NCBI RefSeq assembly: GCF_000224145.3
Contig: NC_020174.2
Location: 2,496,791 to 2,560,790, forward strand
Length of the DNA stretch: 64,000 bases
Direction: 5' to 3'
Origin: Ciona intestinalis
Taxonomy: Eukaryota; Chordata; Ascidiacea; Phlebobranchia; Cionidae
In this document: positions 1 through 13,040 of the stretch, piece after piece
Numbering within the stretch: the first letter of the stretch is position 1
How the letters are laid out: each line of letters opens with the position of its first letter
Notes under the pieces: model-generated
What the model was told of the DNA's origin: nothing
What the model saw: only the letters and a program-made list of their open reading frames with translations
Databases searched by the model: none
Translations under genes and position numbers: made by a program

Positions 1-37
1 TGTCGTTTTCCGGTCACGCGAGGATAAAGTAAGTTAC

Positions 38-200
38 ATACATTCAAGTTTAAATTAGCATTAAATATAAGTTTTAATTGACATTAAATTTAAGCTTAAA
101 TAAACATTAAATATAAGTATAAACTAGCATTACGTATAAGTTTAAATTAGCATTAAATATAAACTTAAAAAAGCATCAAATATAAGTTTAAAACATGAAT
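38..200. repeat. Minisatellite with a unit of about 27 bases
   Basis: About six degenerate units of the form AGTTTAAATTAGCATTAAAT, in the mTOR intron directly next to the donor of the exon at 220-378. Confidence 0.7.
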
Positions 201-219
201 CGATGAAACATTGCCAAAC

Positions 220-3200
220 CTTTTTTAAACAAGAGAACAGAAAAGTCATAGCTTCTGATAACGAAGATTTTGTGAATTTCTCAGGATCAAACAAAGCAAG
301 ACGCGGTAAAAGAGAGAGAACAGAATGTTGAACTAAGACACTTCTTGAAGACCGGAATGTAAGAACGAACTGACACATCTAAAAACAATATGTGGAGTGG
401 AATATACATATATATATAGTACTGTGGGGTAGGATGAAATACTGTTAGGAGCTATATTCCATATTTTCTGATGGTGTTTTTAATAATTATTAACGTTCTT
501 TTGGAGTCGCTGGGCTCAGACCTAGTTATATAATTTTCCAAATATCTGTTCACTACCAAATGGGAGACAGAAAAGAGAATGAAAACCTGTTTCATCTTAC
601 CCACCCTACCCTATAGGCCTATTCATTATTTCTTGACTGAATTATATAAATCATAACATTATTTGGGAATTAGTTATCCCTCAAGCTAAAGGCATAGCGT
701 TTATTTCCTGTTGTAACATAGCTTATCATGGTAACTTTTTAAAAAGTAAAATCATATGTTTTAGCACCCTGGTTTTACACTTAAAATAGCTTTTACCCTG
801 CTGGCAAACTTCTATACAAACAAGCATAGCCAAAGTATACTGAAAATTAATCAATGATGTTTCCTATGTTTGACCATTATGTGTATAACTACATTATAGC
901 AATATCACCCCAGTTTCAATCATATTCAACAATTATATGTTAACTTACATGTTCAAATTTATCTGAAAGCAGTTTACAGCACAATGAACTTTTCAACAAC
1001 ATTCCCGACACGGAAGTGCTGCTCGACAGTGCAGAGGGTGGTTGGACTGAAAAATACATTTTATATATTAGAAGTTTGAAAAAAGGTTGTTGACATTGTG
1101 AGTTATTCATAAAACTGGTGCCTAGAATTCAACTGTTTACAAAACATCTCATGTGTTAGTGTCAGTAAGGGTAATATATTTTCTTAAGTGGATAAATGCC
1201 AATTAATGTATAAATATACTGCAACACAAAAATATTGTATGCAATGGTACAGTTTCATACACCTCATTCGTGCTCACAAATTACCACATATTTAACACCT
1301 TTGAGTGTCTTGCCTAAATATGCTTATAATGGTAGCAGCGCTAGTCTTGAACCAATGACCTCTAGGTTGGCTACAGGTATTTAACCAGTTTGCCTTGACA
1401 CTGGATTGTATGACACCTAATAACCTTGTTAAAACTCATTAACATAAATATTAAAATTTCTCACCAGAACTTCCTTGATATGAAGACATTAAAAACGTTG
1501 ATAACTTGAACGAAGTGCTTTTGTTGCTTCGGAATAAACGGCTCTGGAATTTAATAAACATTATTTCATATAATGAAGTGATTCGGTAAAAAAGGCAGAA
1601 AATGAAAAATAAAACATTGTCTTACTTTTTCCGAACTTGAACTTAAATTTGAATGTTTTGGTGAATATATTGAACTTGGTGCAGAATCTCCAGATAAAAA
1701 TAACTCTGCATTGAAAAGGGGAATGAAAGGAATAGTTTTAATACTAATGCTAGTTTGATTTCTTCTGTTAAAGCTAGTATCTTGTGCATGTTCTACCTTT
1801 TTGTATAATACAGAAGTAAGTAGAACAAGTAAGTAACAGTGGAAAAAAAAATTACTTTCAACAAATAATTTGAAGCATAAGCATTTGTAAAATTAATTTT
1901 ATTCCAGTTACAGCTACATTTTTGTTAATCATTATCTAAATTAACTTATACTAGGGTTCCAGATACTAGAAGCCACCTGTGCCGTGTTTGTAATTCTTCT
2001 AGTTAAGCTTTAGGACTAAGAGTTTCTTCAAACCCAGGTGAACCACAAAAACATATTGGGATATTGGACTATTAATACCAACTAATTGTCTTCCCAATAT
2101 GATTAATTTGATTCAAACAAATATAAAAATATTTGTAATAAATACCGTCAGTAGTACACACACGTAGTAGCTCGATTAATATAAGTAATGATGAATGTAC
2201 ACGGTCATCACGAATAATAGATGGTTTTTCAAATGTAACTGGATCGCATATTGAAGTTGCTTCATCATAACAAGCCTGGAAAGTATAAACAAACATTTAT
2301 AGAAACTAACAAAAATAGCTTTTCAATCTTTAAAAAAAAATTTGAGCATATACATTTCTCACACAACATGTAAGCAAAAATTAAAAAACATATACAAATG
2401 TAACTTTTATTTAATCAATTACACTATCATTGGGGCCAAAAAATCAAATAAAATGAACAACTAGTTTTGGGTTATGTCCCCGGGTTCAAAGGTCCACTTT
2501 AAAAAGAGTATATATTGGGCCAATTCTGATGTAAATATATATTCTTGCCTTGTTGTAAACCATATCTTGCCTTGTTGTAAAACAGCACCCATATAGAATA
2601 GAATCAGCGCCAGCAAAAAAACAAACTTAAATTTTCTCTTAGTTAGAAACATGCTGCTTACCTCATACCATGCTGGCCTATATTTTGAATCTTTTGTCTC
2701 TCGTTGAACAACAAGCGACAATGCAGCTCGTAAAGCTTCAATAGCACATTCCCGTATTGATTGCTATAATATAGAAACAGGTGATAAACAAATAAAACAG
2801 AACTATAACATTTAACACAAAAACAAAATTACATATGAAAGGGGGCAACAGTGTACAATGGTATAACAACTGTCGTTGCCCACCACATAAAGGTAAATAA
2901 CTACAATTTATTTATTTAGTCAACTAAATCGGACAAGATCCTTAAATACCTTGGTGATGTCTTAGCGTATAGTAAGAGCAAACGTTGGTACTTTTAGATC
3001 ATGAAAAAACACCAGAAGATCCCTTTCATGATTATAGTATAACATTTGACAGCAACAACATACATGTTACATTACCTTTGAGTCATGAATGACGTGGAAA
3101 ATTCCATCAAAAAAAGACTGGATTTGTTGATAGAAAATAGTTGATGAACTGACAGCCATTTCTCGCAATACAAGGACCTAGGTTAAATACAATAACAAGT

Positions 3201-5572
3201 GACTTAACACAGTTAAAGTTCTTTTTAGATAAAGGTACCCAACGTTGCTGATGCTACCATTGTTGGCATGTGTATTTCTAGGTTAGACACTTAACAGTAA
3301 TTGCTCCAACCCATTTTTCAGTAATGGGTTGCCCAATAAAAGAGAATAAACAGAAAAATTATATGGTAACTTTGAAAGAGGTGTATGAAACAGAACACTC
3401 CAGTTACACCTGTAATAATATGTGTGTATAACTCTACTTGTGTGTATAACTCTATAACTCTAAGTCATTGTCTATCAGGATAATAATTCAAATTCCTTCA
3501 GCATCGACTTCAATACAGTGCATATGGTTTAAAACAGAACCAGGCAAACTTGATTTTTGTCTTGGAGAGAGGGAGGAAATGTATTTATCTTATTGCAACC
3601 ATAAATGTTATAACATTTTTGATGCAGATTTTTCATTTCCCCTAGGCAATGGTAGTGGTGGTAAAAAAGAGGTTAAAAATCTGCTTCGTCCTAAAAAGCG
3701 CTTGTGTTTAAAGAGCATACTTACAGCAGCATGTCTCTTCGGGTCATTTTTTTCAGTCCCCAACCATTCAACAGATCTTTGTACTTGAAATTCAATATGT
3801 TCGGTTCTATAACCACTGGATGCCGCCATTCTTCCCATTACTTGAGCAGCAATCTCCATCACCCCTAACGAACGACAACTTTATATTTTGCTTAAATAAA
3901 ATATGAGACATCGCTCTTTTACCGACAGTGTATAAATCAAAATTATTCAAAAAAATGATTTTTTTGAAAAGATTATTTGTGTGTTTTCTCGTTGGAAATT
4001 AATGGTTTCTGGAAATTAGTTACTTTAAATATTTTAACAACAGCATATATATACATAAATATAAATCAAAAATCAAAACTATTTAATGGCACCTTTTTAT
4101 CATTTGTAAATTGCAACATTGCAATTTAAAGGCTTTGAAAAACATTTCTTAATAGGGTCGTTTTAAAAGTCAGTGGTTACCGTATACAAGTGAGGTTTCA
4201 GTCAAGAAACCTGTATACTTTATTCAAAAGTTAAACATTCTGTGCAGTACACATTGTGAAATATTACATGTGTTCTTTTTAGGATTTGTTTGAGAACATT
4301 AATATAAAAACTGATCAAAATAAACTGTCTTTTAACAAAGTCGGCAATACATACCAATATCAGGTGAAGGCAATAGGTTCCTCAACAAGTTGTAGAACTT
4401 CAAAAGTTGTCCGTCACTTCCATCCACATCAATCTGACTAACTGGAATGTAATATTATGTTCAGTGAGGTTTAATTATATGGTGCAGGGTGTTTGGGCCT
4501 ACCCGGACAATTTTGCAATTAAAAGTCAATAAATCAATTTATCTTTAAAATATTTTTAGAACTGAAGCAAGAAACCTACTAATACCGTTTACACATTTAA
4601 TTGGAATTTTTTAAAATGTGAGGCCTGACGCCATGTTATTTTGTTTACGGAACCAACCTTTTGCCCATAATATGGCCTATGGTTTCAGGGCTTAATGCAA
4701 ATATTGGAGTATGCGATTTTGAACAAGAAACTTAACGGAAAAACCACTCACAAAAAGGTACATATATATTCATTAAATAGAATACCAATATTATAATAAC
4801 TACCACCGCATCATGTAAGTTTCAATAATATCACCCATACATGGTTAATTGGCGAATTTCAACAACTCTAATTTTTACAGAAGAGTTATAAACCCAGGTT
4901 AAAGCACAGTTAGAGGTTATAGCATACTGAAACACGTTATAATGAGTAATATAGTACATGCTTATAAAGTTTCTAATCAAACACAAAACCAAAGTTACCT
5001 ATGTGGTAACTCAAAAGCAGGCCATGCGAGTTAAATAAGTTACAATCATAAAAAAGATACATGTCAGTACTCACCAATACCAAGTAAACCTCCTTTTTTT
5101 TCATGAATATCAGAGCTGGACAACATGTCATATATATTAGAGTTTAATTCACTCATAAATTCAATGTTTTGTTCGCTGGATAGCTCTTGTACCTCTGTAA
5201 TTTAAGCAAATGTAATATCTTTTATCTAGTGTCATGGTTAGAACACAGTGTTGGGTTAGAATGTAGCAGTTGACTGTGCTTCAAGCACAGATATTTAATA
5301 TTATAGGTATTCGCATTTCACTTATTGCATAAAAATTGTGTTGCATAATGATTACAGCTGTCCGGCCCTTGCCTCCAGCCCGGAGGTTAAAGGTTCGAGG
5401 CTTGGCAATGCTGCTTAGGTGGGCGTATGTGTTTTAATATAAATTCTAGTCCATCAGCATAAAAAGACTGACCTGTGTTGATATAATGCTGCAGTGCAGT
5501 AGCTATTGACAATCGTGTGTCTTCATTCCGACTTTTGAGGCCTTGAACAAATGCTTGAACGCTTTCAGCCAT
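220..5572 (-). CDS. MTOR: Serine/threonine kinase mTOR, N-terminal part (gene continues off the left edge)
   Basis: mTOR is the PI3K-like kinase at the core of TORC1 and TORC2; this part encodes the N-terminal HEAT repeats that bind Raptor or Rictor. Eleven coding exons read on the minus strand: 5572-5473, 5194-5075, 4441-4355, 3864-3725, 3177-3076, 2763-2662, 2275-2146, 1705-1626, 1543-1465, 1046-949 and 378-220. They give 399 residues in continuous phase, with GT-AG at every junction. Blocks closely match vertebrate mTOR: QAFVQGLKSRNEDTR near the start, HIEFQVQRSVEWLGTEKND, VLVLREMAVSSSTIFYQQIQ, IIRDDRVHSSLLILIELLRV, and SVLSLLPRLALFDPEKF at the end. The serine-rich stretch in the two exons between 1705 and 1465 falls where mTOR has a variable linker. 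The start ATG at 5572 precedes the first conserved block by only a few codons. The last donor (GTTTGG) is weak, but the next residues in mTOR support a junction there. The FAT, kinase and FATC regions lie outside the window. Confidence 0.93.
417..615. mobile_element. MITE (GGGTGGGGAAGATGGGACAC family), diverged
   Basis: In the mTOR intron left of the last visible exon's acceptor. Ends AGTACTGTGGGGTAGGATG and CATCTTACCCACCCTACC are inverted matches; about 200 bases. Confidence 0.6.
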
Positions 5573-5759
5573 GATAGCAGTTAGAAATCAGCACGCGTGC
5601 AGAATTTCCACTTTTAAATACAAAACTCACGATACCGCGAGACAGATCAATTCAACATTATCTAAAACATGTCAGAAATAAATACTTTTTATCCGGTAGA
5701 TGGCAGTCTCCGAAATTAAATTATATTATAAGGTTACTAATTTCCCGGTAGGTGGCTCT

Positions 5760-5811
5760 CGCGGAATTCAAGTTTATAAATGAAGCGCGGAATTCAAGTT
5801 TATAAATGAAG
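5760..5811. repeat. 25-base tandem duplication upstream of mTOR
   Basis: CGCGGAATTCAAGTTTATAA followed by ATGAAG occurs twice in a row, about 190-240 bases upstream of the mTOR start codon. Confidence 0.8.
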
Positions 5812-5964
5812 TAACGCTGTTTATGGTTACACGGCGGAAGAAAAAAATGTGATGACTGTAGTTTATAGAGTTGCCGTTGACGTTCGGTTATTTTGTTCTT
5901 GTGTGACGGCCTTGTAGGCCGTAGGGGGTGGTCACGAATGTATTCTCTACGCGTACTTGGTCTG

Positions 5965-6300
5965 TACCTCGTCTAAACGAACGATTGACTAGCACCCAAC
6001 TCAACAGATTATTCACTCCTTTATTGACAACACAACGATGAAGTGACTATAGGATGTAGAGAGGGAAATTTGTATTCTTATATAATTTGTACACACACGT
6101 GGCAAGAAAAAACATACACACACGTGGCAAAAAAACGTACACAAGAAAAAAGGGCGATATTGCGAAACCTAACTCGCCTGTCCACGTGATTAAAGGGTCG
6201 ATAAGATGTGGACAGGCGTTTTCTAACACACCACGAACAGGAAATTGTGTCAAAGCTTACTGATTAAGACGTAAGCACAATAGTTTACCAGGACATTGTT
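5965..6300. repeat. Diverged interspersed repeat, copy 1
   Basis: Shares with 7345-7670 the segments ACGATTGACTA, AACAGATTATT, ACAACACAACGAT, ACACGTGGCA and GATAAGATGTGGACAGGC (or close variants). Lies in the region upstream of the SLC16-like gene. Class unknown. Confidence 0.5.
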
Positions 6301-7079
6301 AACTGATGTGCAAGCGTGTAATATTATCCAATTTAAAAACCTCAGTAAATTTGGAGTGAATTAAAGTTAAATCTACCGCTTTCACGCGACGGTCGCTATA
6401 CAGTCTCAACGACAGGAAACAGGGGTTATGTTTCATGCACCTCGAACTCACGCAGCTTACAGTCCTATAAACACATATATCGAGTATATTGTGGTTTAAT
6501 TTGGATAAACTTCATCATTAAATCTGTGACGACGGCACTGGTAAAAATTATAAGTGCTTAACTTGCATTCTTGCGGCATAAATACACATGGTGCCTTTTT
6601 CTTCGCCCAGACGCTATATGCCAATAACGAGTACAAGACAATAATACGAGAGCGAGTTCGTCTTATTGACCAAGCTCTGTTGCTGTATAACAGATGTTGT
6701 TTCACAGCATATTATAGACTACAGAGCAACAGCAGATGTATACATGGTAAGTGACAGTTTAAGGCGCTCCAATTGTTGACAGCATATGTACCATTAGCAT
6801 ACATTAGAACGGTTTGTACAAATTGTTCCTGGGATATTCAATGAATTTGACAAGATTGATTTAAGAGAGTTTGGTCAGCGAATTTTATTATACGTTTCTT
6901 TTAATATTTTGAAATAGGTACAGTGTATCAAAGTAGAGAGACTAGATAATGTAAACCCCTTAGGTTGTTTTTTTCGACAAATTTGTTTTACGGTTTCTTG
7001 GTGGTCACACATTACTCGTGCCGGCGTCAATCGTGAAGCTTAATCAGATCAGCAAATACTTTATTGCAAGTTAAGCAAA

Positions 7080-10000
7080 ATGCGTAAAGATCAACAGGAG
7101 TCGTTGGATGGTGGTTGGGGTTGGGTGGTTGCATTTTCAGGAGTAATTGTTTACAGTTTGGTGTTCGGAACAGCGAGGTGGGTACTTACTAATATAATTA
7201 AAGTTTCGCTGTAATATAGTAGTGTGGGGTATATTGGGACATGGGGCAAGTTGGGATATATATTTTAAACCTTCCCATTACGGATACCCACGGGGTGATC
7301 GACGTAAAAAACTGTTACGGTAATATTCGACAGTACAGGGGCGTCTTAATGTATATAACGATTGACTACCATCCAGCTTAACAGATTATTAGACTCTTTT
7401 GTTGATAACACAACGATTGAGCGACAAAACAAAGAAAATAGGACAAAAGCCGACGTACATAAAAAGCAAGCTTAATATAACACACACACACTGACACACA
7501 TGTGGCATGCAACACAGAAAAACAATGCCGCAAACACATTTCGCCTTTCCAATTGTTTACAAAGGGGATAAGAAGTGAACAGGCATTTCCTTACGTACAT
7601 CCAAACAGGATATCGCGACAGGCCTCACCGATTAAAACATAAAAACAATGGGTGGCGCTTTTAGATGTGATTATCGAACAAATATGTATAACATGGTAAA
7701 TACACATCATTCGATCCAGAGACTACAGTAAACTAATCAATTAAAGTTCTTTCTTTATACAATAACTTATACTGTAGGTAAAATATTGAAAACTATAGCA
7801 GTAAATAAAAACTTTTAACCTTGATTTTTAAATCGTGCAACACTATTTTGTGTAATTTACGTTTACTAATATTAAATTCATTTAATAATTAAAATCAATT
7901 AATATTTTAGACTGCTTTACCCGTCTGTTTTTAAATCGCTAAAATAGCTGCTGACACTCAATTTTATAGATGCCAAAGCACAGTACTTGTCCCAATCATG
8001 AACACGTTCGAAACGGATTACTCGAGTGTGGGTTGGGTTTCAGCAATCGTATCTGCTGGACTTGCAATAGGTGGTAAGTAAACATAGCATGCATTTACTT
8101 ACAAATAAAACCCTATGAAAATATTTTCCAGGTAACTGCGCAGCGCAGTTGATGCCGCGAATAGGTCATCGCAATACAATGATAGTTGGTGGCTTAGTTG
8201 CTGGAGTGTCTTGTGTTATTGCTTCGTTCTCTGTGTCAATGCTCATGCTAGACGTTTTTGCTGGTTTGATTTTGGGTAGGTCAAAAATGTTTATACACCA
8301 CTAGCAGGTGGAGACTATAAGTATACCCTATAGTAAAACAGCCATATATACATGCTCAATCGTTACCGTTATACAACGACACGTAAAGGTGTTTGCGTAC
8401 TGACTACGATTAAAAAACTATGGGCCTGTGTGTTGGTTTAACAGTATTTGTCTAAGGCTTAATAAAAATACGTCGTAAAATCCCACAGCAGCAACACATA
8501 TAGTAATCCGAACGTAACAGCAGTGAGACAATGGCAGTCTCACGCTGTGAATTGCTGTGTGTGTTGAATTTATCGGTCATATTTTTGAACCTATTGCTTT
8601 CTTGTAATCCATATAACACAGCAACGACTACTATCGCAATGTTGTTGAGCACGTTAGTGGTCATATATATCCGTTTTCGTCGAACAGTTGTTCTAGTTGT
8701 TGAGCACTAATTTTAAAGTTTTTAAGCGACGGCAAAGTTAACTAGTAAAAGTTTACAATTCAAAATAGTTTTTAACAAGCCAAGTCGTCCGTTATAGTAG
8801 AGGGGTTGATTAATATTATGCTAATTATTTTAATACGTGCTTACCCATTGAAGCTTTGCCCTCCTGTTCCTTTTATTACGCCACTTTCGTGTTTTGTATA
8901 GTTGTTTCATATCTGCGTAAATGAAACTAAAATCTTTTGCAGGTTTCGGATCCGGATTAGCTTATGTTCCTACTCCTGTTATCATTGGTTACTATTTCAA
9001 AAAACGGAGATCACTAGCAACACATATTGCAAGCATGGGTATTATACATTTGAACATTGTGTCTTTGTTTGGACTTTTTAAGGGGTGGGTAAACTTAGGC
9101 AGTGGTCAAGGTTTATTAATAATTATGAATCGTTATCTCAAGGAGTCACATATTTTAATTATCTATAGTAGGGTTGGGTGATGTGGGACACTTTCAGCAA
9201 ATAAAATCCAAATATCCTGATCTTGTTTTTAACAATTAACAACGGTATACAGGAGTTGTAACGATATGGTTTGATAAATCTTTAAATGTTCTTTGTTTAC
9301 TACCAAATGGGACAAGAAAATTAAACAAAAAGGTATCCCACCTCTCCCCACCCTATACTATATATCATTATCGTTACCCCATCAAAAAAAGGTTGTTTAA
9401 GTACAAAATATTATTTGATTCTCTTTATTTAAATGTTTCTTGACTTTCTTTTACAATGCTTCTCGCAAAATGTTTAGGTTCACCATTGGGTTCGTTCATA
9501 ATTTGCCCCATGAACAAATGGCTTGTGAACCAATATGGAATTCATGGATATTATTTAATAATGGGAGGCGTATATTTCAATCTGTGCATTGTCGGTGCTC
9601 TAATGAGACCTATCGAACTATCGTTACGTTTGGCCAAGCGACGTCCTCAGATTGAGAGCGAAGACGATTCAAAAGCTCACGAAACTGAGTCAGTTGATTT
9701 AAATATAAACCATTCCTCCGACGTCGAAGTAAAAGCTACCATAAAAAAAACCGAGAGTTCGTTTAAACAGCTGATTAAAAACAAACCCTTTCTCGTACTG
9801 GTTCTGTCGCAAATAATTTTGATGACAGGATATTCTACTTTCCAGTTATACATTGCACCGTATGCCGAGTTACAGGTTTGTATGGTAGTTATTGGAAATT
9901 AAGCATTGCCGATTATATTTAAAGTGCCTGTTATTGACAGGTGAATATTGATCCTATAAAAGCGTCAATCTTGTTTTCAATTACTGCTGCTGTTGACATA

Positions 10001-11294
10001 CCATCACGAATCATTTTCGGACTAATTGGCGATTTAAAAGGGTATGTAAAGCTTTAAATGAATTACTTATTTAAGCACGCTCATTTACTAAATACCTTTT
10101 ATTTATATTAAAAAACTACGTCCTTATGGGCAAGACATCTAAACAGTATCGTTTTATTCCAGTTCTAGCAGTAGGTGTTTAAAATTAGTGTTCCCGCCAT
10201 GCCAAGATATCTGCGTTTATTTTCATTTTAGTATAAAGAACTGCATTGTTAACTAATGAGTTGTTCTATTTCAGAGTTAATTGCATTATTACGTATGGAT
10301 TCGACCTCATGGGAATTGCAATGTGTAGCTTCCTTTTTACTTTCACAACTTCATTTACCGGACTTGCAATAGTCGCCGCTCTTTTGGGAGTATTTTTGGT
10401 AAATCTGTAAAAACAGTTTTAAATGTTTTAGCATTCTAAACTTGTATTTTAGGGTGGTCTAAGCGGACTGTTCTACGTGATTTTAGCCGACATTGTGGGC
10501 TTAGCAAATTATGGAACAGCGATTGGCATCGTTATAATTTTGAATGGGGTCGGGACTCTTCTTTCGCCTCCTTTAGTTGGTAAGTTTAACCCAAAGTTTG
10601 CAGCACGCTTGGATCAGTGTAGTATTAAAACCCATATAACCTGCATTTTCTTAAGGTTTATACGGAATTAAAAATTATAGAAAGAAATTACGTGATTTGG
10701 AGATAACCAGTACCCGCGTGCCATATGCTTCATTAATAAAACAATACAGTCAATCCAGCTTAATCGGACCAGTCAGACTTGGTACAGATGTGATCGAATT
10801 AAGCGGGGTTGACTGTGTTTGTAAACATCATATAGTAGGATGGGGGAAGATGGGACACCTTTTCATTATATTTTCTCGTACATTTTGGTAGTAAACAAAA
10901 AACATTCAAAGAATTATAAAACCTTGTCCTCACGACTTTCATAGACCGCTGTTAATTGTTTAAAACACGATCAGGATATTTTTATATTTTGTGCTAAAGG
11001 TGTCCCATCTTCCCCCACCCCACTATAACCTTTGCTTATGCATTTATGTTTTACATTTGACATAATAATAAACCACAGGACTCGCTGTAAACAGCACAAA
11101 CAAGCCAAGTACAGCATTATATATCAGTGGCGGTTTTATTTTCGTGAGTTCTCTTCTTACGCTACTAGTTCAGGTATATAATTTACATGTTACGTATACA
11201 TTTTCAATTTTATCCAGGCTTTATTAATGTTTGTATTTTTCAGGTTGTTATTTCTTGGCAAAAAAGAAACAGTAAGCAAAATATAAGAGAGTAA
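7080..11294 (+). CDS. SLC16-like (monocarboxylate transporter family) membrane transporter
   Basis: This is a 12-helix major facilitator protein of the SLC16 family, which carries lactate, pyruvate or related solutes, usually with protons, across the plasma membrane. Ten exons: 7080-7177, 7970-8073, 8132-8275, 8943-9038, 9478-9875, 9941-10041, 10275-10398, 10453-10579, 11079-11173 and 11244-11294. Together they give 445 residues with continuous phase. The family signature LDGGWGWVVAFSG opens the protein just before helix 1. GYYFKKRRSLATHIASMGSP matches the conserved loop and helix 5 region, and GALMRPIE closes helix 6. A charged loop (about residues 205-255) separates the two halves, and VDIPSRIIFGLIGD resembles the helix 8 segment whose Asp and Arg are needed for transport in MCT1. 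The C-terminus is short. The substrate cannot be told from sequence, and orphan MCTs are equally possible. A possible 3' splice site AG lies 10 bases before the ATG. Poly(A)-like AATAAA occurs near 11544. Confidence 0.88.
7345..7670. repeat. Diverged interspersed repeat, copy 2
   Basis: Same family as 5965-6300, in the same orientation, inside intron 1 of the SLC16-like gene. Class unknown. Confidence 0.5.
9165..9362. mobile_element. MITE, same family
   Basis: In intron 4 of the SLC16-like gene. Begins TATAGTAGGGTTGGGTGATG and ends CACCTCTCCCCACCCTATAC; about 198 bases. Confidence 0.7.
10831..11027. mobile_element. MITE, same family, full length
   Basis: In intron 8 of the SLC16-like gene. 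Begins TATAGTAGGATGGGGGAAGA and ends CCATCTTCCCCCACCCCACT before ATA. Internal TTTGGTAGTAAACAAA and GTTTAAAACACGATCAGG are family hallmarks. Confidence 0.8.
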
Positions 11295-11639
11295 CACGTC
11301 ACTGTGATTGCCTATTATGTGCTTTTGAACTAAATCTATTCTCATTTTTACTTTGGTAAATGAATTTAAATACAATATAGATAAATAATTAGCACATTGA
11401 GTTTTTTTTTGCATTATATGTTTGCCGAAACAAAATGATATATAAACATTAAAAAGTGAAATTTAGTAGGAATCTTCGTATTTTAACTAGATATTGGAGA
11501 ATGGAAAAACAAACACCCCAAAAGCAATTTTACCAAACTTTATAATAAACTGTTTCAAGGGAACAATTACAAAAAAATGAAACAAGTGCATTATATATTA
11601 ATATACATAGATTAATACACATACATTAAAACAAGAGAT

Positions 11640-12225
11640 CACAGATCTAATGAATAAGCACGTTTTAAACTAATTAGCATAAGATAGTAGAGTCGGGGAA
11701 GATGGGACACCTTTAACACATAATATCCAAATAGCCTGATCGTGTTTTAAACAATTAACAACGGTCTGTGAAAGTCATGAAGATACGGTTTTATAATTCA
11801 TTGAATGTTCTTTGTTTACTACCAAATGAAAAGAGAAAACAAAATAAAAAGGTGTCCCAATTTTCCCCCATCCTGCTATATTAATTAATCCTTTTATTAC
11901 AACGGTCGACTGGGCTCGACCAAAAACAAATCTGAAGTAACCCACAAAACGGGTTCTATTCGCCATTGGTGACTATGTGGAGCAGTAGGCAGAATGTATT
12001 TATACATGTATTATAACTAATGAAACTTATGACGTATGAGGATTGAGTGATTGGTAAAGAATATGTGTAAATACGCTTTGTACAACTCCTGTACCATGTG
12101 TTTATTGTAAACTTACACTAGTTAGACGTTGTCGTCGCTTAAAAACCTTTGTTTACATGAATTTTTACCAACCGTAATCACGCAGTAATTAGGTAATGTT
12201 AAAAGTTAATATTAATCATATGATG
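11640..12225. repeat. 330-base interspersed repeat, copy 1, interrupted by a MITE
   Basis: Outside the MITE at 11685-11880 this matches 18590-18930: shared blocks include CGCCATTGGTGACT, GAATATGTGTAAATACGCTT and GTAATCACG. It lies 3' of the SLC16-like gene. Class unknown. Confidence 0.65.
11685..11880. mobile_element. MITE, same family, inserted in a repeat
   Basis: Full length, in opposite internal orientation to the copy at 10831. It interrupts the 330-base repeat; comparison with 18590-18930 fits a TA target duplication. Confidence 0.75.
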
Positions 12226-12454
12226 TTAAAAAAAAGGATCTATAAAAGGATCTATATGAAAAAAAAAGGATCTATATGACCACTAACATGCTCAACAACT
12301 AATAAAAGATATCTCGCAAAACAATCCCGCAAACAGTTACATTCGTGGTAACTCGTAAACTGGCACGAGGTGGATAAAACAAAACACCTGTTTTGGACAC
12401 TGTACTGAATACACCCCAGCGGTACCGATTCTAAAAGAAAAAAGAAAAAATTCG

Positions 12455-13040
12455 AAAAAATATTAATTATGAATATTAATATTCGTCATAAAAACATATT
12501 TATAGAATTTTCTCCCGATCAAGATTCGAAAATGTTATAGCGCTACGTAAAACCAATGTAGTTATATATACATTGGTAATACCTAAAAAATGAAACATTA
12601 TTTTCTTTAAAAAAGTGCGGGGATAGATGTTAAATATAAAAAAGTATGATCATAACTTGATTCATATAAATATTATATTTTAGATTTTTTTGCGAAAATA
12701 TAACTTACGCATACATCTATGTAGGTCACTAGCATGTTATCCCCATCGAACAAAAAAATTAATTTCAATTTTTTTTTATAACTGAATATTAATATTCGTC
12801 ATAAAAACATATTTATAGAATTTTTCTCCCGATCCAGCTTCGAAAATGTTATAGCGCTACGTAATACCTAAAAAATGAAACATCATTTTCTTCAAAAAAG
12901 TGCGGGGAAGGGTTCAGAATACAAACAAGTATGAGGGTCATAACCCGAATCATACAAGTATTAAATTTCAAAATATTTCGGCGAAAATATAACTTACGCA
13001 TACATCTATGTAGGTCACTAGCATGTTATTTCCATGGTTT
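12455..13040. repeat. Two direct copies of a 290-base internal block
   Basis: Both copies carry AATATTAATATTCGTCATAA, then a GTGCGGGGA segment, and end with CATACATCTATGTAGGTCAC. They differ by scattered substitutions and a short insertion in the first. Confidence 0.7.

Larger units (their letters stand above)
5573..7079. other. Intergenic region between divergent mTOR and SLC16-like genes
   Basis: No convincing gene. Holds a 25-base duplication, the repeat at 5965-6300 and presumably both promoters. Short open frames on both strands at 6496-6754 overlap each other and have no recognisable content. Confidence 0.6.

Noticed and set aside
3468-3788. 106-codon plus-strand frame
   Set aside because: Antisense to an mTOR exon and its intron; no independent support.
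5380-5405. Possible tRNA gene from GGTTCGAGGC
   Set aside because: No acceptor or anticodon stem could be built; better explained as a SINE-head fragment.
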